Positions 1 to 12,070 of a stretch of 64,000 nucleotides of DNA are shown here, in pieces. The notes beneath the pieces were generated by a model, which worked only from the letters and a program-made list of their open reading frames with translations, was not told where the DNA came from and made no database searches. The stretch covers positions 186,001 to 250,000 of the forward strand of contig MU839101.1 of NCBI GenBank assembly GCA_030685235.1. Direction: 5' to 3'. Position 1 is the stretch's first letter, and each line of letters opens with the position of its first letter. Position numbers and translations under genes: made by a program. Origin of the DNA: Copromyces sp. CBS 386.78 (lineage: Eukaryota; Ascomycota; Sordariomycetes; Sordariales; Sordariaceae).

Positions 1-3000
1 CGCAGATCGGATTAGGTAGCGAGAAGAGGGATAAGATGGAGATCTCCTTTCAGCAAACCACACAACACCGTAAGGTTGGGACAACAGTGCTGGTTGGGGA
101 AGTCAGTTGAGCTGGATATGGTGGTGCGGGAGGGGGGGAAGGGAGCATTCGGCGATGCTGGGGAATCGAAGCCATCCTTGTAACATGGCATCTCCGAGTA
201 CTTTGTGGCGGCAGAGCAAGGGGGTACGATGGGGAGATCATTGATGGGCAGATCTTTCTTGTTGATGTTCCATCTGAACCCAAAAAGGCTTGACGACCTG
301 GAGCACTGTTGGGTTCGATGTCGCCCTGGCAGCATCTGGACCTCTTTACAGGGCTCCAGGAACCGAACTCCCAGCTATGCAGACGCTGAAGCCTGGAATG
401 CAGCGGGCCGGCCTGAACCGAGCGAATTTGCGTTTTGTTAGGCAACAGAAATCGGGACTGAGGCGGAGAGTTGAGCTGTGTGACCCTTATCTGTCACGAT
501 GACAAGTCGAGGTACGCCTAGCTCACACGGCACTAGGCCAGTGTGCAAGCAGTGTGAGCTGCATCTCTCGCTAGGCAAAATTCCGCCTTTCTCTCATCCG
601 TCAGAAAGTTGTTGAGGAAACACAGTCCAAGTGGCTTCATGGGTAGGGAAGGACAAGGGCTAGGCTCAACCTAACCGTGGCATTTATCCTGGGCACCTAT
701 ATCACTACCTCCCCCCTCCTTGAAGATAGGCTTCCCCACGGTAGTCAATGCCGGCGTACGCGATGGCTTTGACGCGCTAGTTGACCTCCACTCGTTGGGG
801 ACGTATGCTTGTAAGGAGAAAAACCTAGGACAGAGAAACTCAAGGCATGGGAGTCCATGGGCGACGTGAGCGAGTAAGGAGTCGAGGAAAAGTGCGCCGA
901 ATAAGCCGTAGGCTGATATGATGTGTTACCTCCCAGGAAGCTAAAAGGGCTGGGTCCGGTGGGGTCTAGTGTAACTGTACGATAAAAAAGCCAGAAGAGT
1001 CGAGGTACCTAGAGGTAGATAATGTGGGCTAGGTAGGAGCGAGAAGGAGAAGTGTCTTGCAGGCGGAGGGTGGTATCGAGAAGCTCTGCAGTCTGCGGTC
1101 TGTGTTCTGCTTGAGCGTGGATGGCGGACGCGAGAAGACAGTCGTGTCGTTGCTAATGCCGTGCCAAGACGAAGGAGCACAGGTGCAGTTGGGCTAGAAA
1201 GGTGGCTCAACGGTCGAATCTTCTTCGGGGAACACACTCCGTGGGCGTGGACGCAGTCAAGACGCCAGATCCCAAGCCGGCGCAAGCCATGGCTTCGAGA
1301 GGGTGCCAGTACAGAAGACAGGGGGCAATATAGACAAGGGCCATGTCCCGTTGCAGGGGCAACAGGGCAGCTGTATGGACAAGCGTAAAGGTAACGGCAG
1401 GGTAGCCAGGCGAGCCAGGGGTGCAGCCCACCACCACCACCATTTCCATGACAGCGAGAGCCACGGCTTGCACGGTTCCATCAGGGGCTGGCATTTGTGA
1501 GACGCGACGGTGGCATCCAACAGCATAGGCGTATTGCTGTCTGTACCATGCCGAAACGGGCCAAGAACATAGACTGCTCGCTGACGGGGAGCGTCAATGA
1601 TTTCCCATCCGTTCTTCTGCCCTAGGAGCAGGGCCAAGCAGCCGTTGTGCTTGTCTGGGGGGAATGGCATTCTAGCTTTATCCCGACAACTGGGCACAGT
1701 GTTCCTGAATCTTGCCTAATCCGGATCGCCAATGGTCGAGGTTTGCGCAAAATGGTTCTGAATGCTTGTGGCCTGGATCAGTCAAGCAGTCAGCGAGTGG
1801 CACGGCCAAAAGTGTACGATTTCGGATGACCTACTTTGCTGTCCAGGACAACGCCGTTCAGAGGTTCCACACTGAACAGAGGAACGGATGCGTAGCCGGC
1901 AGCGGAAGTGGTGGGAGGTATACCGCAGTGGATTCGGGCTTCAGTTTGGAAGGAGAAGAATGGTTTCTGTGCGTCCACGAAATGGAGTCAAGATGGATCG
2001 ATGTAGGAAAATCCAATGTGTCAATGTTCAAGAATGAGCAAGTGGATCCAAGACTGAGAATAATTGGAAAGTCACTCGAAGATATCGCGGGAATGAAGGG
2101 AGGTGCCTTTGCTTCCACTTCAAGTTACCTTGGTACCTCCTTCCCGCTTCTTACAGACCTTCTTGGTTGCTACCTTCCACTTGGTGGGCACTTGCCGTAT
2201 GAGTGCCCTTTCTTGAGGCCCCACGCTGGCAGGCACACAGATCAGACGGGAGCAAATGGAAGCATCCCTATGACTTCCAAAACTGTAGTGAAGTCATGAG
2301 TTGAGGGAATGGATGTGGTCCAGACATCATCAGCAGCGTCATCTTCAATGATCTCGTTTCAGTCTGTCACTTTCTTTTTTTGCGTCTCTGGGGGCCGTGT
2401 AAGATCCTTTGCGTTCTGCGTTCTGGGGGCTTGAGGTTCATCGCAGCGAATGGGGGAGCCATGAGGCCCTCGATTGGGAAGGTGGGTTAGCGCCATCCGG
2501 GTCGATCCAGATTTCCAAGGTTCACTGCAGAGCATCAGAGCAAGAGGAATTGATCGAAGAAGCAAAGTGAGGTAAGAGGTACACTGCCTCTTCTGGCTGT
2601 CTTGCACATTTCACCCGATCGGAGAGTCTGAGACCCGTATCGAAGTATCTCTACACCAGCTCTGAGCCCCAGCTTCACCTGTCGCGTGTACGACTCGTAG
2701 TCTGTATCGTTCATCAGCAGACGGTTTCATACCATGGAAGAAATGCCGGAATATTTACAAACCGTAACCTCCGTTTGACATGGTTGACTTGGCACCAATA
2801 TACATAGGGTTGAGATGGAGCACAGATGCGGCGGGCAAGGCGGGTAGCTGACAACTTGAGGTCAAGGTGTAGCATTCCTACCATTGTCTCTCACCGTTTT
2901 TCCACATGGGATCCAATGGCAACTTGCTTGATAAACGAGCTTCAGGTGTGCAGAGGTATTCCTGCAGCTACCCCTCAGATTAAGGACTGCAACGGAAGAG

Positions 3001-3927
3001 AAAGACCTCATACACACAGAATACCCCGTCTGGCCCTGTGTAGCAAGGTCCAAGTTTGTCTGCACGCAACCCCCTGGTTGGGCCGAGTTTGCTAGGCCAT
3101 GCTAACCACTCGCTGCTAGAGCATGATTCAAATCGTGAATACGAGGACCATGTGGAAATTTCAGGTCGCCAGTTGTGTCTGGACTCCCGAACTCGGGTAG
3201 ATCTGAGAAAGTGTCCGTACCTGCTGCTGCGTATAATTGCCAACGAGCTCATGATGGACGGGTGTGACGGGTGTGACTGGGTAACATTGTACAAGACTGC
3301 TACCCAGGGAGCCCAAGCACCCAGACATCACCTCTGCTCTTGTCGCACGTCGTCCTCTCATTTGTAGCCGACTCTCGGCCCGTTCCATGCTTGATGGCCT
3401 TTTGGAGATGGTGCGTGACCTTAGAGAGTCGGTCAACTCAGCGAAGAGGGTTGCCTGGTTGGTCAATACCGTCCGCATCTCGGCTCGACCTCGTGTGATA
3501 CTCAGCCTAGTACAAGGACTCCTGGGTGTAGAACCGACAATTGTAAAAGATGCGGCCGGACATTTTGTCTGCAACCTGAGCGGCGATACTGATTTCCCAG
3601 CCAAGTGTCCGTTGTCAAGGACCAGGGGACCAAAGATCCCACCAAGCGGTGCGATCCGGGGGGATGATATAAATGCGATTTGTCGAGCCGAAACGGCGCA
3701 GCACCCGCTCAATCTTAGCAAGGACGGAAGGACAATGTCGACTGAGCCGTCTGGACGTGTGGTGCTGTCTTGGCTGAGCCAGGACTATTCCCAAAATTGA
3801 CGCGACGGTTGATCATCTTCCATTCGGACAGGCTGGGTCCGTTTCCGCGATGCGGCCCGCTGGCACTGCTCTCACCGTAAGGTAACGGGCGGGACATTGG
3901 AACATTTGGAATAGCGACGGAATACTC

Positions 3928-3953
3928 TTTTTTTTTTTTTTTTTTTGTTTCAG
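3928..3953 (+). repeat. T19 homopolymer followed by a splice-acceptor-like CAG
   Basis: A run of 19 T (3928-3946) is followed by G, three T and CAG. On the + strand this looks like a very strong polypyrimidine tract with a 3' splice site. A GTAAGG at 3877 could serve as its donor, giving a 77-nt intron. No coding frame joins across it, so it is recorded as a homopolymer with possible use in a non-coding transcript. Confidence 0.5.
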
Positions 3954-4138
3954 GAGCCGGCTTGTTGAACCGAGAATAGCTGCGCTGTACAGAAGCGCGC
4001 GGCGGCGAACCAACTAAAAAGTTGACAGCTGAGATATCATGAGGGTTGTCCGACAAGGAATGTCGAGGGACAATCAGACGGGAGGCCAGTGCAGCGAGCT
4101 GCCCTGCAGTGATGTTCCGTCGTGTCAATGGGCTTGCC

Positions 4139-4192
4139 GACAGCTGCAAAGGTGGCTGTGGACAGCTGCAAAGGTGGCTGTGGACAGCTGCA
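4139..4192. repeat. 22-bp tandem repeat, two full copies and a partial third
   Basis: The unit begins GACAGCTGCAAAGG and repeats with a period of 22 bp at 4139, 4161 and 4183, where the third copy breaks off after the CAGCTGCA core. Each unit carries the palindrome CAGCTG. The two full copies are identical, so the duplication is recent or maintained. It lies in the gene-poor arm and no neighbouring gene is identified. Confidence 0.9.
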
Positions 4193-7100
4193 GCTTGAAA
4201 TTGATTGGATAAAGTAGCAGCCGTTCGGCAGCATCTGCCAGCTGAGCTTCCATTGGTTGGCATTATGCTCCAAACTGGCAACTTCCCCAACGAAGCACAA
4301 CCGAACTCGCCAACTTGAACTAATTCATCGAGTGAGCGCCAGGTGGGCAGGAACGACTGGAAGCTGGACACAATTTCTTGCACGATCGCAGGCTGACGAC
4401 GAACCATGTCTCCCCCCCTACTACCTCAGCTTCCATTCCTTAACTCCCGTCCTTGCGCACAAAGCACCATACTGGCCCCGTGACTGACGGACAGCTGGGC
4501 CCATGACCATGATTGAACCACCACAACCGATTACAACCTCATCCTCCGAATTGCCCGACGTGCTGCCGTCGCCGATGCAACGGGCGCGCATCTTCTCGGC
4601 TTCATTTTTTATTACTGGCTTCATTCCCACCTTCGGGCCTCCATGTTAGAGGCATCGAGTCTACATGGCGGTGTTGACTGAAGTCTGGACAGTGCTAGCC
4701 CTGGTTGATGAGCCCTCGGTCGGCACCTAGGTAAACAGATCAGCCTGGGTTTCACGGACTTGAGGCGAGGACTGCAATCTGCCTTTACTAGGCTGGCGTG
4801 AACGGTGTGGGGCGGACATGGCAAGTCTGTTTTTGACTGTGCTTGAAGCGCCAGAACACCAAACCCCCAGGTTGCCGCCCTCGCCCGCTCTTCGAGACTC
4901 CCCTCCCGTCTCTGATGTTTGTCGGTCCCGATAACACTTCTTTGACTCGCCATGCTCGCAGTTGCCGTTCCAGGCAGGGGCCCCTTTATTCTACTTCCCT
5001 TTTCTGATACTCATCCTGGCCGTGATCATTCAATACCATCATCGGTCTACTCCGTTCTGCTCTATGCCTGTCTCTACGCGAACCGCTTCCTTGGATACTA
5101 AGCGTTCTGCTGTATGGCCTGGTCCAAATTGCACCGAGACGGCACATGTCTGGGAACCTCTACCTCACTTTCCACCAAGGGTGCGTATAGACGATCCTCA
5201 TTCATGTCTACCTGCTGCTCCCTGACACCTAACCTCGACTCCATCCTTTCTCTTAGTGCTGTCAACCTGGCACAGACCAGTAGGCATCCTGTCAAGACGT
5301 TAGCCGCAACCGCTATGCATACCTGGGCGGCTTTATCCGACTTGCACCCCCTTCACCCACGGGTACCACAAACATACGGTGGAAAGGAAGCCTCGGACAT
5401 ATCCACCTGTCCAGCGGCTTTTTGCGTAGATCCTCCCCTTGGGATTGAATGACGCTGAGCATGCCAAACCGTCACGAGGAGGAGCCGCTTGACCGAGGCT
5501 CTCGCCGAGCTGGCCTTGCTGTGAAACGCCGTGACACAAACAAGACGTTGTCCTCGCACAATCTCCCGTCTCTCGCTCAGCGCGTCCCTGCATTTGTGGC
5601 CTTTGGCGACAACCTTGTGTGAGCGGCCAGCTTCTGGAGACCTTCGACATGGAAACCTCTTGGTGTTAGTTAGCATGCAGCAATCCGCAATATTGAGCCA
5701 ATGGCTTGGAACCCCAGCCATCGTGCCCAACTCGTTACAAGTCACACATCGGGCAAGCTGCAAGTCAATGGGACCCGCACAAATCTCCCACAATCTCGTG
5801 AATCGCTACATCATGGCTTGGACCGTTGGCGGCGTGGAAGCCATGTGTGTCGGCTGTGTGCCTACGTGGGAAGCAGGCGCTCTACTAGCGAACCGAAATC
5901 CAGCCGGCAAGAGCATGACCAAGTTCCTCCCCAAGCAACGATTCCGGGCATGTCAAGCTGATACAAAAATAGTCATTGCATATATGCTTCGATTATGTGG
6001 GATACGGTCACATCTCGGTCTCCTCTCAGATTCACCTTTTTCCAGTTCTGGATTGACTCAATTTTCCGGTCGAAACATCTTGTCGTCTGTCATGGGACAG
6101 GGGTAGAGTGTATTCAAAAACCCGTCACTCAATCCTCCAATTTTGCAGAACAGCTAGTATCCTTGGACAGACGATAACGATATCTGACCCTCTGGTTGCA
6201 CATGTTTCGATTGGACCTTCCTGCGAAGTGACCTACACCAACCAAACCATACGCGGCTTTCCGATGTGCGACATCGTGCAGATGCGGTTGATGTGCTCCT
6301 CGCACGTGTAGAAAGCTGGAAAGTTGAAGCCAGAATGCCCGAGGATGCAGTCCACTGTCAAACACGAGGCCGATACCAGTGGCGTCGGAATTCTCGTCGA
6401 AGCGAATTACAGGTCCACCATTCACGGCTCAACGGCTAAACTATTGGGATCGAGCACTCCGGTGCCCTGGAACGCAGTTTGATGTGTATGTCGGTGGGAG
6501 GTTTAGCAGAGCTATGTGGTGGAATGCATATGATGACAATCTTGACAAGGAAAAGATGGCTTTGTTCTGCAATCAAGATCTCGGCCTAATATCAACCCGT
6601 GCCCAACACAAGCGACGAAATCGCACCCCGGCTTTTTTCTATTTCCATCAGTGCCCCTCAATCATCATGATGTTAAGCAGGGGAGATGGAGGGCCTGACG
6701 TCCTCAAGATGGAAAAACCCATTTACCAGGGCCATGTTGGTGAGAGAAGCACTTCGCGACATCGGCTCGAGTAGCTGACTTGCGCATCAACATACCCGTT
6801 GGCTTGCTGCTATTTCCTTTGATCATTCAATCAGTGAGTTTAAACTTATGCACAACACAGGGATCTCGCCTGGTAGGAGGCAATAGAGCACATGTATCAC
6901 AACAAGGGCCTGCGTCTTAACGATTCAGCAGCAACTCCTTCAGCTTCTCCTTCGCCTTGTTCTGATGATGCGAAATGCGATGCGCTCGATATCAAGAGAG
7001 TCCACGCCCTGCCTGAGAGATTGGAGCGGATAGAAGAAGACAGGAAGTGGCAACTAATGGGATTCGACTCATTTTTATCTTGGTCACAAATAAGCCTGGT

Positions 7101-9325
7101 GTTGTTACCACCGTGGCTATGACATCTTATCTTCATGATTGCGCTTTATTCCGTGGCGGCTACATGTTTAGCCGCTGAAATATGACTCGCCGTGAGGCAA
7201 CCTCTGATCCACCTTTTCCTTCGCAGAGTGCCGTTCTTCGGATATGAAATCTCTGTGGAAGGGCGGTATTGACCGTGGCAGATGTCCACGATTACGAGCC
7301 TTCCAAATGGTTGGACATTTTTGCCTTGGTTGTGGGATAGCGCCCGTCCAGATGCGCATATACGTATCAAGATCATCTCATTTTATTCAAGGGGGAAGAA
7401 AGCTTCAAGAGACCCGGCCGTGTAACTGTCACGCCCGAGACCAGAGCACTCTTCTGCCCGTCGGCCAGCGTCTGTGTCAGAACAGCTTCATTCGGCATGT
7501 GTATGATGATGAGTCGAAGCTTTCATCAGATACCCTCGTCGTTCCCGAGTGGAATTAACGACTGTCCTTGCCAAGCATACCCGGGATTTATTGTCCCATC
7601 TCACACTCATACCTGCAATGCGGAGAGTGAAATCCCGATAACCAACCTTGCTGTTGGAAGCGGAAGACCGGCAGAGAGAAACCACATCAACAGTCTCTAC
7701 GAGAAATTTCTGATATGGGGCGCGTCCTGACAATGTTCGAGTGCATCACATCACTCAGACGTTCACCCAAGTTTATCACCCGAGTCACACCCTCTTACCA
7801 TGTAGATTCCGCTATTCCACCACACCAAGCATTGAAGGCTAACCTACAGTCTAGGGAAAGGGCATACCTCTAGCTTGATGCACTCTCGGCGCCGCTCCCG
7901 AGCATCATGCAGTGCTGCTTATGTGTTGGCTGCTGAGTGTTAGCAGTTATCGACTAGCCCATTGAGTCTCTGCTCATTTCTTGCTCGACAGGGTTCATCA
8001 CGCCCACCATACAAACCAAGGATAATATCGTTCGGCATATTTCTTGTTCGCTATGAGTGGGCAGGGACGGAATTTTACATATCACCTCTCACACACCCCT
8101 TTTGCCCTGGTCTGCTTGGCCAGGGCTCGCCTCTCGCTTCCGGCCCTCCATTTTCGTCATGCTTTTCTCTACTGGCATGCCTCTTCAACATCCGATCTCA
8201 CGTCTGAGGCTAGGGAAGGGGGTGTAGACGGACACTAAGCGAAAACGTGGAGAAGGGAGCGAGGGCGAATGAAAAACCTGGAAGGCCACCCAAGTGGGTG
8301 AAGAAGGCATGCCGTCTCTCAGTCACTGGTCTTTCCACTTGCATATGCTGGTGGTGGTGGACTGGTTATGACCTCTACAACCCCGGCCCCTTTTCCCCCG
8401 CCGCTTTCAGGAGCCACTAGTCTTGTCTGGATCGTCTCTTTCTCCTGCCAGTTCCAGTAGTAGAAGTACAAACGACGTGACAACGACCCGGGTTGCTCTG
8501 TTCGAAGAAAAAAGAGGGGAGACGAGAAGAAGGAGGGTGAGAGCAACTTCTCTGCTCCCAGGTGTTACCGTCTCGAAGAAGGAAACGGAGAGAGTGCAGT
8601 GACTTGGCCGGTCTATCACCACCCCACCCCCAGACGGCTTTGCAGCTAGTACGTCCCTATGGTGAGATGAATGGCAGATCTTCACCCCCTCTTTGTTTTC
8701 TGGTCCGTCGGACACCCGGACACCATCAGTCACGAGCGAGTGGGAAGTCCCGGAGCCGTCATCTGATTTGATAGAAAGCAAGGAAGAGTTCGCCGTGTTC
8801 GTTCTTCCGTGACACAGCTGGAACTTTTGGGACAGACTATTTGGTCACGCGCAGGACGAACGAAAACAGAGAGACCGACCATGTGGAATGTGAATGTGTA
8901 CTTTGTGGGTGCAATTATAAGGTGTCTTCGGGCCATGGATCCGACAGTTCGTTAGTTGTTGGCTTTTTCCTGGACAAGGCGAGTCTCGTTACGGGTTGAT
9001 CCGACTTTGACGTTCGACTGTCCACTACAATCCGGTTATCCACCATTGTTGGACCAGATGGCTCATCGGAAAGTGTTTTTGGTCTCCATTTTGCTGAGTT
9101 TGAAATAATCGCGATTCACAGATGCTTCTCCTTGCTGGACACAGACACTCGAAAAAGACATCACAGGATAAAGAGGAAGCCATCTTACCTACGACATAGG
9201 GTCTGACAGGTAGGCACCCTTTAAACCACATACATGCAAGTTTATTATAGCTAACTAGATACTGATAGGTGGGACGCCGGCCATTGAAAAACACACACCG
9301 CAGACATCGGACGAAAGCCCATCCG

Positions 9326-9345
9326 CCAGCCAGCCAGCCAGCCAG
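9326..9345. repeat. (CCAG)5 tetranucleotide microsatellite
   Basis: Five perfect CCAG units, followed by imperfect related sequence, lie about 135 bp before the candidate spliced ORF at 9480. No function is evident. Confidence 0.9.
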
Positions 9346-9479
9346 TCACCAGCCAACCTGCGCTCCTTCCACTTCACAAATCGCCCATTGCCCGGCCACG
9401 TAACCTACCACCAGTCACCAGCACCGAGGTTTATATACTAGGCCTTTGACCCCAACTCTCGTCACCTCCGAATGGGACA

Positions 9480-9926
9480 ATGGTCAAGCGGTTTAAACGA
9501 AGCGCACGTTCAATTAACAACAGGCCAGACTCACCGGCCCAAGCACCCTATGCGTTCGATTCCGACGAACAGCACTTTCTTACGACGAAAACTAACTTCA
9601 CTCGAACCCCCCAAGTAGAGCCACTGCACTCTCCCTTCACCTAAGTACTAACTACTACCAACGTTACAGCTCCGGACGCCGACCGCGATAGCACGATACG
9701 ACGACAAACTGATGAGGAGGCATCGGTGAGGGATCTGGGGGCGCCGCTTGACTATTGTTCTAGTAAACTTTTTTTTGGCCCTTTTTTTCCCTTATGTTTA
9801 TCGGTGATTTGTTTTTTCTCTCGCAGTGACTGTTCGCTGGTATTTGCGTCTGCGTCACTCCTTTTTTTCTCTTTCTTGCCTCGTTGTGTCATTGGAAGCG
9901 ACGATTGGTACGTGATTTTGGTGTGA
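9480..9926 (+). CDS. Candidate small spliced gene, 96 aa, unknown function
   Basis: I do not recognise this protein. The ATG at 9480 (context ACAATGG) opens a 45-codon exon (9480-9614), followed by a 55-nt intron-like segment (9615-9669) with a CTAAC branch site and an ACGTTACAG acceptor. A second exon (9670-9725) ends at a GTGAGG donor. A long T-rich tract ending TCTCGCAG (to 9826) gives a third exon to TGA at 9924-9926. The reading frame is kept across both junctions. The first 64 residues are rich in R, K, N, P and T, for example APYAFDSDEQHF and RTPTAIARYDD. The tail encoded by exon 3 is hydrophobic and less convincing, so the real 3' structure may differ. It could be a genuine small gene, the 5' end of a decayed gene, or chance. 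Confidence 0.25.
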
Positions 9927-10403
9927 CTGCTTGAAAGTTGCGTTTGATCATCGTAAGATACCTTCTGGTGTTTTGCTTCGTATCGCAAATCGGCGTTGAA
10001 CAAGACTTGGACTGAGGAGGAGTATATGAGTGAATGGGCCTGATAGAACTGGGCCATGGTGTCGTCATGCTTCGTTCGAAGGAGCGAAAAAGGGGACACT
10101 CTAGGAAGATGTGACAGACGTTATGCATTAAACTATCCAGAGTTACTTATATATCCAACGTCTATGGAAACATCCGTCGCTGGAAACGCATTCTCTTGCT
10201 GGCAAATCGTCGGGTGAGCTTCTCTACCCGGTGCCATTCCCGGTCCTGTTGTTTACAAATGTCCCTATGCTGGCGCTGGCAGCACCGCGGTTTATCACCC
10301 AGAGACTGTCCAAGCTATCCAAAATGGACATGCCGCTCTTCAATGCCTGTTGACCATTGTCCGCTAACAAACACTCCTCCACATGTTTTCGCCTGATGTA
10401 CGT
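9927..10403. other. Intergenic; possible decayed retroelement trace on minus strand
   Basis: No intact gene. On the - strand, about 10128-9950, a short frame reads MHNVCHIFLECPLFRS and a neighbouring frame reads VLFNADLRYEAK. Together these weakly resemble the cysteine/histidine tail after the reverse transcriptase of fungal LINE elements. The match is short and crosses frames, so it stays a suspicion. Confidence 0.2.
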
Positions 10404-11433
10404 TTACTGGTAGTCATAGAAGCCCTTGCCGCTCTTCTTGCCCAACCAGCCAGCATCAACCATGTTGCGCAAGTGCACACTAGGCCTATACTTGGAGTCG
10501 CCCGTCTCCTCGTACAATACCTTCATGATAGCCAAGCAGGTATCAAGACCAATGAAATCAGCCAGCTGTAGGGGTCCCATGGGCACGTTGGTGCCGTTCT
10601 TCATGATAGCATCAATCGAATCGCGGTCACCAACGCCCGTCTCGAGGCAAATGATAGCCTCGTTGATGTAAGGCATCAAGATGCGGTTAGCCAGAAAGCC
10701 CGGGCTGTCCTTGGAGACCGAGGGGATCTTGCCCAGCTTCTTGCAGAACTCGACGGCGGTGTCGAGGGTTTCCTGGCTAGTCTGCAGACCGCTGATGATC
10801 TCAACGCCCTTCTGGACGGGCACGGGGTTCATGAAGTGCGTGGACACGACGCGCGAGCTGTTGGAGGTGTCGTTGGAGTCCTTGGTCGTGGAAGCAGCGA
10901 TACGGGTGATGGAGATCGAAGAGGTGTTGGTGGCCAGGATGGCGTGCTTGGGGCAGATCTCGGCGAGCTTGGAGAAAATGTCGAACTTGAGTTGGGGGAT
11001 CTCGGGCACGGCTTCGATCACGAAGTCAACGGAGTGCAGGTCGTCGAGGGTCGTGGTGGGCTGAAGAAGAGCGCGGGCAGCGTCGGCCTCGTCCTGAGTG
11101 ATGCGCTGCTTGGCGACGTCCTTGCTCAGAAGCTTGTCGGCGAAGGCGAGGCCCTTGTCGAGAGACTTTTGAGAGGCGTCAACGAGGGTGATGGGGACTC
11201 CGGCCTTGGTGGCGGCTACGAGGGCGATGCCCAGACCCTGAAGAAGGAAGAGGATAAGTTAGTCGTTGTTGTTGTTGTCGTTGGTTATGAGTGCCATATA
11301 TATGTGACGAACTTACCATCTGGCCGGCACCAACGACACCGAGCCTCTTGACCTCGGCAGCGTTGCGGGCGCATGTCGAGCTGAAGGCGCGAGCGCCGGT
11401 GGGCAGCTTGTGGACGAGGGTTCTGGCGAGCAT
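10404..11433 (-). CDS. Mitochondrial short-chain 3-hydroxyacyl-CoA dehydrogenase
   Basis: This enzyme oxidises L-3-hydroxyacyl-CoA (3-hydroxybutyryl-CoA type) with NAD+ in the third step of beta-oxidation. The two exons (11433-11317 and 11237-10404) are separated by a 79-nt phase-0 intron with a GTAAGT donor and CTTCAG acceptor, giving 316 aa, the usual length of a single-domain HAD. Residues 1-30 (MLARTLVHKLP..., rich in R, A and S) look like a mitochondrial presequence. The Rossmann motif VVGAGQMGLGIA spans the splice junction at residue 39. The substrate-binding segment ATNTSS, the STHFMNPVP segment with the catalytic histidine, and the C-terminal GKGFYDY signature are all present. The gene diverges from TOF1. 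The family call is firm; exact chain-length preference cannot be read from sequence. Confidence 0.93.
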
Positions 11434-12070
11434 TTTGCGAGATGATCTACGGCAAAAGTAAACAAAGCAGACGCTGTAACTTAAAAAAATGGAAGGAAAC
11501 AGATAGAAAAAAATGGAAGACAGAAAATGCGAATGCGACGATGCGACGATGCCGTGCCTGTGATGTGCAAGTTCCATGTCCGATTCGGTTAACCTCGGCC
11601 GTCCCCGTCTCCAATTCGACGTCACAAGCCCGACCCGGGCCACGGGGGCACAGGGGGCTATGGGCGGCTCTATGCGGGGAAAATGGGGTCGCTTTTAGGG
11701 CGTATGGGGTACCTACGCTAACCCATCTGTTCAGGGGGCCATTACGGGCTTGATTGGCCACGAAATTCGGGATCGTTCATCCCCTGGAATCCGGGTAATG
11801 TCCTAGGGCTTTAAGATATACTTTTACCTACCTCTAGACAGTTAGGGAGATAAGCAGGCCAAGACTTTGATACCATGAATTTCCATTAAAGTACGACACG
11901 CTCGACGCGTCTCCCACCACTTCAAACGCGTCTCCCGACGAAGTGCGCCGACTAATGACACCACCCATGCGATAGCAAAACGACCTCGAAACAAGCTGAG
12001 AGTTGAGGAGAGCCTGTGTGGTGCTCATATGACACAGTTCTAGCCTTGGACGTTGTTATCTCGGCGTAAA
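11434..12070. other. Divergent promoter region between HAD and TOF1 genes
   Basis: This 637-bp spacer separates two genes that point away from each other. The half nearest TOF1 holds two ACGCGT boxes, annotated separately. Nothing coding is supported. Confidence 0.8.
11905..11931. promoter_or_regulatory. Paired MCB-like (ACGCGT) elements upstream of TOF1
   Basis: ACGCGT occurs at 11905-11910 and 11926-11931, both inside the repeat ACGCGTCTCCC, with 21 bp from start to start. They lie 140-166 bp before the TOF1 ATG. ACGCGT is the MluI cell-cycle box bound by MBF-type (Swi6/Mbp1) factors that drive G1/S replication genes in fungi, which fits a fork-protection gene. Binding is inferred; the repeated sequence itself is seen directly. 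Confidence 0.55.

Larger units (their letters stand above)
1..9479. other. Gene-poor arm, no supported gene
   Basis: Many ORFs of 60-195 codons occur on both strands, but none shows a recognisable domain, a consistent chain of splice sites or the codon bias of the genes to the right. Base composition is ordinary mixed sequence rather than strongly AT-rich, so this is not an obvious RIP-destroyed block. It holds simple repeats (listed separately), pyrimidine-rich stretches around 4.8-5.3 kb that resemble fungal transcript leaders, and a single TGACTCA at 6054-6060. It could be a long regulatory region or contain non-coding transcripts; nothing in the sequence decides this. Confidence 0.55.

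Noticed and set aside
1712..2299. 195-codon ORF in the gene-poor arm
   Set aside because: No domain, no splice partners and unbiased codon use; overlapping minus ORFs are equally long.
3161..3721. 186-codon minus-strand ORF
   Set aside because: No recognisable motif, no supporting introns and unremarkable composition.
3715..4407. 230-codon minus-strand ORF with polylysine
   Set aside because: It reads through the T19 homopolymer and the 22-bp tandem repeat, so its length is produced by simple sequence.
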